A stretch of 64,000 nucleotides of DNA from Picochlorum sp. 'celeri' (Eukaryota > Chlorophyta > Trebouxiophyceae), in contig JAACMV010000001.1 of assembly GCA_010909725.1 (NCBI GenBank), forward strand, positions 407,533 to 471,532. Direction: 5' to 3'. Each line of letters opens with the position of its first letter. Position 1 is the first letter of the stretch. Below the pieces are notes generated by a model. It made no database searches and was not told the DNA's origin. It saw only the letters and a program-made list of their open reading frames with translations. The position numbers and the translations under genes were made by a program. This document shows, piece by piece, positions 57,478 to 64,000 of this stretch.

Positions 57478-60021
57478 TTACTGGAAAATTCCATCCCTGA
57501 CATAGATGGGCAAATGATCCAAGGGAGCAGCGACATTCTTTAGCCACCGTCCACCCTCTATGAGCGATCCATCTACAAAGTCCCTCCACATTCCTGAAGT
57601 CAAATACACATCCCTCTGTCGGGCTCCTCGCCTCACAACAGGGGCAACAATCACGTCATTTCCAAGTGCAAACTGGTCCTCGATTTCATACGTTTCTTCC
57701 TCCTCTGGAGCAATCATCCACATTGGACGACAGATTGGTGTCAATGTATCTGCAGCTTCTTGAGCCAAGGCTGCAAGGTGGTCTTCGAATTTGGAACGTG
57801 TCTTCAGTGCCTTGGCAACAAGCATTTCTGTGTCTCTGCCCAAATCCCATGGTGCCAGAGAAAACTGCATGGCCGGCATCAAAGCATTCACTTGCGTCCA
57901 TCGGACCAACAATTCTTGGTCTGGGAATGTGTTGAAGTACGCATTGCCACCAATCATGTCTGGTAGACAGAATGGATATCCCAAGATCCCAGACGTGAGC
58001 AGGGTGGGAATCAGGGATCTGAGCCCATTCGCTGCATCCCACGTAGAAAATCTGTCTCCCATTCTGTACATGAGTGCTACATCCTGAGTTGAGTGCCCTG
58101 TACGAACCTCTGATACTCCACCTGCAAACTGACCTGCAACCCGTTGTACATACAACTGTGTGTACTCTGCTGGTGTTGACAATGGCTGGTATGTTCTTGG
58201 CATTCTCGGGAGAAAGCATGGCTCTCCCGCATCAAATTTAAACCCATCTACACCTGTCTTTTCTTGAAGCTCTTTCAATCTGTTCACAAACCAATCCACT
58301 GCGTCAGGATTTGTCACATCTAATGCAGCCACAGGCTGCGTGTTCCACCATTTGAAAAATCCTACTTTTGATCCCCCTGGACCCTCAGCAAAGTGGTCAT
58401 GAATTACTCGATTTTGCCGCAAAAGCCATCCTAGAGGTCCACTCTCGATAGGATGATCTGCCATGTCACAGCCAACAAAATACCCCTTTCTGGCTCCCTC
58501 CAAATATGCCTCTGACTGTCTCTCCACGAATGGATGGACCCACGTCGTTACTTTAAATCCCATTTCATGCAATGTATTCACCATTCCAACTGGATCTGGA
58601 AATTTCTTCTCATCAAATGCCAAATCTCCATACGCCACCTGCCATCTGTCATCAATCTCCATCACAGACCTTGGAAGTCCTCTGTCAACAATCTCCTGGG
58701 CATACTTTAGTACCTTATCCTGACACACCCGTGTCTTATATCGAGCCCATGTGGTCCAAATAGGTCGTTTAAACAAGGCGAGATCAGGAGTCTCCTTGGG
58801 AGGCACCATACCTCCGAGAGCCATCTTGCACGCTTCTGCTGCATTCTCTGCAACCCCCATGGACACACGAACCGTAAGCATGTCCATATCATTACAAAGA
58901 GAGCCCCCAAACTCATCCGATGATGTCATATCATGCTGCCAGTGTCGCAGAGGATGCTCCATCTGCGCATCCACATAATTTGACCTGACCTGTATTCTCA
59001 ACAATCCATCCTGACCAGCCCTCGCAACTTTCCCATGTCCCTTTGTCAGAGGTAACAATTCCCGAGTAGCATTCTGAATACCAACCCCCCATTTCCTCGA
59101 TATCGATTGCCATTTTCTGCTCTTGTTTGGTGCATTCATTCCAATATGCAAATACTGAGTAGAGGGGTCCACTGACACCAACAGCCCACAGCTCGTGATC
59201 CAATGCGCCCCCACCAAGTTATTGACACCATTTGGCCCATTATCAAACGCATACCATGGCCCTACCTCCAGCGACGCGTCATTCAGTGGCCAAATCTGCC
59301 TGATAAAATGACCCCCACCAAACCAATGCCCGCTGGGCTCCAATTTCACTGAAATCTCCGCCCCACTCGATGGAGCTGCATCTGCCTGTACTTTAAATTC
59401 CAATACAAATCCTTTCTTCATACCTCCCGTCCACTCCTCCTCATGACGGTGGTGAGCAATCACATGGAGCAGTGCATATGGAGACTCCTTTGGTCCCCAA
59501 CGAACAAGCACCTCCTCCACGTCCTTCCCCTTTGCCGAAACAGTGTCAGAACCACAGTCCTTCTTCGTAATAATACTGGGTAAAACCCCTGCACAAACAT
59601 CAGGCAGCACCAAACTCGCTTCCGACACCAATCGAGCAACTCCCCGAGACGAGTGACTCAGGTCCTCATCCCACAGCGTCAACTGACCCTGCTGCGTCAT
59701 AGTCAAACGAACCCCCTCTTCCGTCTTAATTGAAAAAATAGTTGCATTTTCGAATACAGTCTCAGAAAGATCCCGTCTCTTGCCCGGGTTCTTCTGTCGA
59801 CGGATGCCCCCCTCTTCCTCCGAAAGAGAGGGATGTTGTGTTCTAGGCACACTTAATGCCGAACAGGCTGTCTTTTGCCTTAGATACTCCTTTGTCGACT
59901 TGTCTATTGGCATCTTTCGATCATGACGACCACTACCACCTGTTCGGGAAGCCACAACAGGCATCCGACATGCCGTGCTTGTGGTCGTCGCAGTGCACCC
60001 ACGGGTACACGGAACCGACAT
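57478..60021 (-). CDS. glycoside hydrolase family 31 alpha-glycosidase, MYORG/SITS-like
   Basis: 847 residues, single exon. The N-terminal 60 residues are Thr/Ala/Arg-rich without a clear signal peptide. A beta-sandwich domain comes next, then the GH31 barrel: PIWTTWARYKTRVCQDKVLK, SVMEIDDRWQVAYGDLAFDE, DGFKFDAGEP with the nucleophile Asp (about residue 597), and YRMGDRFSTWDAANGLRS with the acid/base Asp (about 656). The WWNTQPVAALDVTNPDAVDW block and KFDAGE resemble animal MYORG and bacterial sugar hydrolases more than plant alpha-glucosidase. Substrate unknown. Targeting is unclear. Confidence 0.88.
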   Translation of the reverse strand: MSVPCTRGCTATTTSTACRMPVVASRTGGSGRHDRKMPIDKSTKEYLRQKTACSALSVPRTQHPSLSEEEGGIRRQKNPGKRRDLSETVFENATIFSIKTEEGVRLTMTQQGQLTLWDEDLSHSSRGVARLVSEASLVLPDVCAGVLPSIITKKDCGSDTVSAKGKDVEEVLVRWGPKESPYALLHVIAHHRHEEEWTGGMKKGFVLEFKVQADAAPSSGAEISVKLEPSGHWFGGGHFIRQIWPLNDASLEVGPWYAFDNGPNGVNNLVGAHWITSCGLLVSVDPSTQYLHIGMNAPNKSRKWQSISRKWGVGIQNATRELLPLTKGHGKVARAGQDGLLRIQVRSNYVDAQMEHPLRHWQHDMTSSDEFGGSLCNDMDMLTVRVSMGVAENAAEACKMALGGMVPPKETPDLALFKRPIWTTWARYKTRVCQDKVLKYAQEIVDRGLPRSVMEIDDRWQVAYGDLAFDEKKFPDPVGMVNTLHEMGFKVTTWVHPFVERQSEAYLEGARKGYFVGCDMADHPIESGPLGWLLRQNRVIHDHFAEGPGGSKVGFFKWWNTQPVAALDVTNPDAVDWFVNRLKELQEKTGVDGFKFDAGEPCFLPRMPRTYQPLSTPAEYTQLYVQRVAGQFAGGVSEVRTGHSTQDVALMYRMGDRFSTWDAANGLRSLIPTLLTSGILGYPFCLPDMIGGNAYFNTFPDQELLVRWTQVNALMPAMQFSLAPWDLGRDTEMLVAKALKTRSKFEDHLAALAQEAADTLTPICRPMWMIAPEEEETYEIEDQFALGNDVIVAPVVRRGARQRDVYLTSGMWRDFVDGSLIEGGRWLKNVAAPLDHLPIYVRDGIFQ

Positions 60022-60138
60022 GGCGATTCTTTATTAAATCCTTTCTGTAGAAAATAGTGAAAAAATTAATGGACATGTGCCATCGGTGGATGACGTATAC
60101 GCAGAGATTCTGGGCCACGAATGCGATAGATTTTATTG

Positions 60139-60167
60139 ATTCGATCAAAGGTTATCTTTGATCGAAT
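60139..60167. promoter_or_regulatory. 12-bp perfect inverted repeat between divergent genes
   Basis: ATTCGATCAAAG (60139-60150), a 5-base loop, then CTTTGATCGAAT (60156-60167). It lies midway in the 277-bp gap between the GH31 gene and the next gene on the plus strand. It could be a dimer binding site or a hairpin in a leader. Confidence 0.5.
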
Positions 60168-60298
60168 ATATGTGTCAATCTCCGACACCCAGTGACCTTC
60201 GAAAGGGTTTCCCGATACAAAAGTAGAAACGACACATGCTTCTGTTTGTTGATCATTCTGAAATGAATCCTTTTTATTTTCTGTAGAAGTGGTCGTAT

Positions 60299-61021
60299 AT
60301 GGAGGGAAGTAGGCCATGTACCAGTGGCATTTCACGAGGATGCGAGAGATTTTACATTTCCAACCCTTCCTGTAGAAGGACAAGACAGGGCCTTCTTCTC
60401 CAAGTGCAACAGAAGAGTCCTGTTCGGACATATGTAGGGCTTGGAGAGGTTGCGGTGCTGGCTGGAATATCGTATGGTATTATTGGGGCATCTGTTGTCC
60501 CACTCTTTGTGGAGAGCAGTGGGCAGGTACCAGCTGACGGCGAGGAGGACGAGGTTGGGAATGTTCGGTGGTCTGTCATGGCGGTTCTTTCCTGCTTTCC
60601 ATATCTGAATTACATGGGATGGGTGTTTGCGGCGTTGGATGATGAGGAGCATGCCCAGATGTATTGGGTGTTTGCGTGCTTGTATGCGGCACCCTATGTG
60701 GTTGATGGGCTCAGGTTGGACGGGTTTACGGTGCTTTGCCTTGTATTGTGTGTGATTCATACGCAAATTGAACGAATTGGAAAGACGGAAGCGGGTCTTG
60801 TGCGGCGGCAGCTGCAGGATGCTGGAATCAAGCTGCTTCCGCAGCAGCAGGAGGAGAAGAAGGAGATGGGAGCGTGGCTCTCCTCTCTTTTTCTCGAATC
60901 AACAACAGATGAGAGTGATAATGATGATGATGATGATGCTGTGAGGATACAGACAGAGCTGGATGCATTTGATAGGAAATTAAGTAAACTTGAGAATGAA
61001 AATAGTAATAGTTCAAAATGA
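60299..61021 (+). CDS. hypothetical membrane protein, possibly plastid-targeted
   Basis: 240 residues from ATG 60299. The N-terminal 50 residues are Ser/Arg/Cys-rich (SGISRGCERFYISNPSCRRT), compatible with a transit peptide. Hydrophobic segments VAVLAGISYGIIGASVVPLF, WSVMAVLSCFPYLNYMGWVF, YWVFACLYAAPYVVDG and GFTVLCLVLCVIHT suggest about four membrane helices. A polar C-terminal tail has a Gln/Glu stretch, a (GAT)n-encoded acidic run and a short coiled coil. Family not recognised. Confidence 0.65.
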   Translation: MEGSRPCTSGISRGCERFYISNPSCRRTRQGLLLQVQQKSPVRTYVGLGEVAVLAGISYGIIGASVVPLFVESSGQVPADGEEDEVGNVRWSVMAVLSCFPYLNYMGWVFAALDDEEHAQMYWVFACLYAAPYVVDGLRLDGFTVLCLVLCVIHTQIERIGKTEAGLVRRQLQDAGIKLLPQQQEEKKEMGAWLSSLFLESTTDESDNDDDDDAVRIQTELDAFDRKLSKLENENSNSSK

Positions 61022-61040
61022 CTGAAAAAGCATGCATTGA

Positions 61041-62018
61041 TCAATAAAACTTGTTGCCTCTGTCTCCATTGGCTGGCCGTCCTGTGCACCTGTAGCCTTT
61101 TCGAATCCTGCCAATGCATCTGTTTCCTTTGAAGACATTATTGCGTCCGCTTCCTGGGACCGTTTGGACTGTGGATGTTTTGAAAAAGTGCTCCTTGCCA
61201 TTTCTGCCCACGTTGTTTTCAATTCGATAGCCAGTTCCTTTGACGTTGATCAGGGATACCGCATCTGGGCATGCACACAAGTCCCGCCCATCGAGAATAT
61301 TTCCAATGACAAGGCCATTTCTAGAGTGCTCTTTCACATCAATAGGCTCTGCTGTGACACCAGGACCGATTCTGTTGTACATGATCCTGTTTCCAATGCA
61401 GGTATCACCATTGTAGTTTCTCCTGGAAGAGCCAAGGTATACTCCCTCTCCGACACCCTTCTTTGTTCGCCCAGTATACGTGACTGTGCAGTTTTTGACA
61501 GTGTTATGATGGCTATGGTACTGAATATGGATAGCCTCCACATTCGTGCGAGTCACAGTGACGTTATCCAGGATGCATTTTTCCACAGTCCACATTTTGA
61601 TGCCTTTGGCAACATTTCTGACTGTCAGCCCCACCACATTCACAAACTTTGACTTTTGGATCAATATACCAGCGTGGCGATTGTTCCCATCCAGAATAGC
61701 ATTTTCAGAACCGCATAGAGTAATTGGGCTCCATCTGTTTGCGATTTTGTTCTTGATCTCAAACGTTCTGGTGGCAGTCAAATTTGTTGAATAAATCCCA
61801 TCTGCCAGGTAGATGAGATCGCCAGGGATGGCGGCATTCATCGCCCGCTGGAGCATGTCACTTGTCTTCACCCACACTTTTCTCTTGTGGTTGTACTCTT
61901 TGGTACAGTAGGAATCTGGACCTGGATATCTGCTCGGCGACTCGTATGCCTGGACCGCCAGGAGGGACAGCAGCAGCAGGTAAAGCGACCTTGACATCCT
62001 GTGTATGAGCGATCCCAT
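61041..62018 (-). CDS. secreted right-handed beta-helix (pectate-lyase-like) protein
   Basis: About 325 residues from ATG 62018; a signal peptide (SRSLYLLLLSLLAVQA) is evident. The body repeats parallel-beta-helix turns: GDLIYLADGIYSTNLTA, ENAILDGNNRHAGILIQ, SKFVNVVGLTVRNVAKGIKM and HHNTVKNCTVTYTGRTKKGV, and the order GxxIxxNxI (VIGNILDGRD). Ten or so cysteines suggest a disulphide-bonded extracellular protein. It resembles the pectate lyase/polysaccharide lyase fold, but catalytic residues cannot be assigned. A cell-wall or mucilage role is inferred. Confidence 0.72.
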   Translation of the reverse strand: MGSLIHRMSRSLYLLLLSLLAVQAYESPSRYPGPDSYCTKEYNHKRKVWVKTSDMLQRAMNAAIPGDLIYLADGIYSTNLTATRTFEIKNKIANRWSPITLCGSENAILDGNNRHAGILIQKSKFVNVVGLTVRNVAKGIKMWTVEKCILDNVTVTRTNVEAIHIQYHSHHNTVKNCTVTYTGRTKKGVGEGVYLGSSRRNYNGDTCIGNRIMYNRIGPGVTAEPIDVKEHSRNGLVIGNILDGRDLCACPDAVSLINVKGTGYRIENNVGRNGKEHFFKTSTVQTVPGSGRNNVFKGNRCIGRIRKGYRCTGRPANGDRGNKFY

Positions 62019-62033
62019 GGATGTTGCCCTCAA

Positions 62034-62377
62034 TGAATCAGCAATCTAAAAGATGAAATCTTTGTAAAATCTACATGCAAGACAATCGGGCGTTAAACTC
62101 GACGATCGGTGGAGTTGAATTTGAATCTGTCTCCCACCCACAAAATCGACGATCACTCGATACGTACATCAAATAATGAAATATCTACTAGAATATGAAA
62201 TACTACTACTAAATATTCAGGATCGAAGCACTAGTACTTTGTTTCATAGGAGGGGTTGATTCCCGCCACTCACTGGTCATCAAGGCACCAAGGGGGGCTA
62301 GAGAAGAAGCTGCCCACGGCAGCATCTTGTATACATGGTGGTACGAAACATTGGTTCTCTTTACATATACATTGGTA
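62034..62377. other. intergenic region between the beta-helix gene and BCAS2
   Basis: AT-rich spacer of about 340 bp that would hold the beta-helix gene promoter and the BCAS2 3' UTR. No coding sequence was recognised; a short minus frame at 62209-62415 overlaps the BCAS2 end and is not convincing. Confidence 0.4.
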
Positions 62378-63343
62378 TCATCGAATTCTATTCTCAAGTT
62401 CCGAGCAGGCTGCATTCAACTGCATATTCTTCTCAACAAGATGGAAGTATGTGTTTTTGAGGTTGTCCAGCTCACTCCCCACAGTCAACTGCTCAATCTT
62501 CCGCTCCTTGTTGATATGAGTTATATCTCCCTGTAGTATCTGTAGTTTCTCATCAATCTGACCCGCCATAGTGCTCAATACTTCGTTATGAGCTCTCCAT
62601 GAAGTGGGCCCATGCTTGAGCAACAATTGCAAATTGACTATTCTTGTCTTTTGGTGCTCCAACTGCGCCCTGGCATTATCCAACGCCACCTCCCACGCCT
62701 CCACGCTATTCTCATCGTCACCCTGCGGTCGAGGCAGATTGTACCTTTCCAAATCAACCCCATCCGAAAAGGGCAGAGCTATCGTCCCATCCCGTGATGA
62801 CTCTATTAATCGCCCCACCCTCTCAACATCCTGTTCATACAACATCTTGGCTCCATCATCCTCAGATCTAATACTCGGCATCTGAGGTGTCTCATCCAGA
62901 TAATCTGACGCACTCTTACCCATGCCTCTCATCTGCACCCACATATATAGTACTCTTTACATATAATATAACTGTACATGGCAATCCTGAGGAAGAAGAA
63001 GAAAGCAGCAGCAATAGCCTTCTTCTACTTCAGCACCAAGAATGCCTCGGTGTTTTTCTTGACAACCAACCAAATACATGAAAACAGTATACCCTCTTCC
63101 TACTCGTATAGCGAGAAGAAAGAAAGAAAGAAAGAGTCGATTCGCATGAACATGCAGTCTCCCGTATACAACACGCACCTCCTCCTGTATCATCCGTTGA
63201 ATATTATTCTTCTCATCCTCTGTCACATCATCAACATACGGAAGCGAATCAATCAAACGCTGACCTCGTCTCCAACCTTTTTCAAATTGCTCCGCTGATT
63301 GCAACGCCAGCATCTCCTCTTCCTTTGCTTTCTTACCATTCAT
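62378..63343 (-). CDS. pre-mRNA-splicing factor BCAS2/SPF27 (PRP19 complex)
   Basis: Exons 63179-63343 and 62378-62932, with a 246-bp GTGCGT...CAG intron; about 239 residues. The N-terminus has LIDSLPYVDDVTEDEKNNIQ and, across the intron, QEEMRGMGKSASDYLDE, as in SPF27. The C-terminal coiled coil includes LERYNLPRPQGDD, NARAQLEHQKTRIVNLQLLL and the conserved RKIEQLTVGSELDNL. It belongs to the NTC/PRP19 complex of the spliceosome. The intron holds an (AAAG)n tract near 63115-63136. Confidence 0.92.
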
Positions 63344-63770
63344 GATGATGAAATCTAATTTATATATATAAATGAACTACCTGAGGGTGGAGGAATGCAT
63401 GGATCATCATGCCATCGAGCCACCCACTGCCTTTCAAAATGAAAACAGCCAAAAAAAGATTGTATGCAAGATGCCTGAGGCAGAGTAAAGCAAAAATCAT
63501 TACAATGCGCAACAGCACAAATGTACAAAGCACAGGTGTGTGCTATTGTACATCAAGGCATCCACGTAGGATTGCCTTGGCTGATGTGTGTATGTACGCA
63601 TAATATATATGTATGAAACTTGAAATCAAACATGCTTGATGAACAGAATCTTCCGCTCTGACACGAGTATTCCTGTGGAAGAATGTGCCTAGAGCACCCT
63701 TTGGAAAGATTGTAACTTCTTTTCCATTGCCTTGTACAGGTACATCAGGGTTGACGCAGCACACCAGGAG
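63344..63770. other. AT-rich spacer with no firm gene
   Basis: About 430 bp between BCAS2 and the partial gene at the right edge. A minus-strand frame at 63543-63764 might be a further exon of that gene, after a 48-bp putative intron (63724-63771), but support is weak. Confidence 0.35.
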
Positions 63771-64000
63771 TTAGCACCTGATTTTGTAGTACCACAGTGT
63801 ACCAGACTGTGGAGCCAGGACAAATACAGTAAATTTGTCCTCTGATGCCTTCATAAAGACGTCTGCCTTCTCAAATGGCGATGTCTGTGCATATATCCCT
63901 GGGTAAAGACTTGGATTGCCATTATAAATATCCTCGTCTCCAACCCAGTTCGTATCCAGCTGTTGTACATTGTCATATTGCAAAATGAGGCGATCTGGGA
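63771..64000 (-). CDS. partial unknown gene cut by the right edge
   Basis: Open on the minus strand from the window edge to a stop at 63771. The visible sequence includes QLDTNWVGDEDIYNGNPSLY and a compact beta-rich stretch, ASEDKFTVFVLAPQSGTLWY. It is not recognised; a carbohydrate-binding or lectin-like C-terminal module is conceivable. It lacks its 5' part, and the last exon may continue through a short intron into 63543-63723. Confidence 0.45.
   Translation of the reverse strand, partial: PDRLILQYDNVQQLDTNWVGDEDIYNGNPSLYPGIYAQTSPFEKADVFMKASEDKFTVFVLAPQSGTLWYYKIRC

Noticed and set aside
62209..62415. Extra C-terminal exon of BCAS2
   Set aside because: The main frame already ends at a family-appropriate length; no clear splice pair joins this segment.

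Overview
The window is nuclear DNA of a photosynthetic eukaryote, most likely a unicellular green alga. PsaD of photosystem I is encoded here with its own transit peptide and an intron; it is a plastid gene in red-lineage algae but nuclear in the green lineage. Spliceosomal GT-AG introns are few and short, mostly 60-125 bp. The donors are mainly GTRCG, GTRNG or GTGGG. TGTAA, the chlorophyte poly(A) signal, lies shortly after several stop codons. Neighbouring genes are often almost in contact. No prokaryotic operon, CRISPR array, insertion sequence, tRNA or rRNA was recognised. The species cannot be named from the sequence alone.

Layout. 1-0.8 kb is GC-rich and unassigned. 0.8-4.1 kb holds a peroxisomal ABCD half-transporter and an unknown membrane protein. 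4.6-5.6 kb is a decayed coiled-coil sequence. 5.7-20.1 kb holds a BIG-type ARF-GEF, formate-THF ligase, organellar glutamyl-tRNA synthetase, a GT61-like glycosyltransferase and importin beta. All five keep close to full length and diagnostic motifs but carry single-base frameshifts, which are absent from the roughly 30 genes after about 18.6 kb. 20.3-36.6 kb holds RidA, PLAA/Doa1, VPS4, PsaD, PDCD2, LipB, CtIP/Sae2, an ING-like protein with a Tudor-like tail, eL32, an unknown protein, Nup62, a DUF3172-type plastid protein and a SANT+UBA protein. 36.9-40.2 kb is a tandem duplication of [conserved hairpin + unknown 144-aa membrane protein + class I aldolase], in which the first aldolase is dead. 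40.2-57.4 kb holds COX15, ELP5, NAA10, TM9SF, SERF, PP5, COQ2, XPF, a VPS39-like protein, an EF-hand membrane protein and Rab7. 57.5-64 kb holds a GH31 glycosidase, an unknown membrane protein, a secreted beta-helix protein, BCAS2/SPF27 and one incomplete gene.

Most genes are housekeeping genes without an operon-like theme. Endomembrane traffic is well represented (BIG, VPS4, a VPS39-like HOPS/CORVET subunit, Rab7, TM9SF). So are DNA repair (CtIP, XPF) and mitochondrial cofactors (COX15, COQ2, LipB). The most unusual items are the ING-Tudor architecture, the duplicated aldolase module with its preserved palindromic hairpin, the 19-bp ELP5-NAA10 gap suggesting a dicistronic mRNA, and the block of frameshifted essential genes. 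Gene models with introns were joined by eye from reading frame, splice sites and family conservation. Exon limits are inferences unless stated otherwise.
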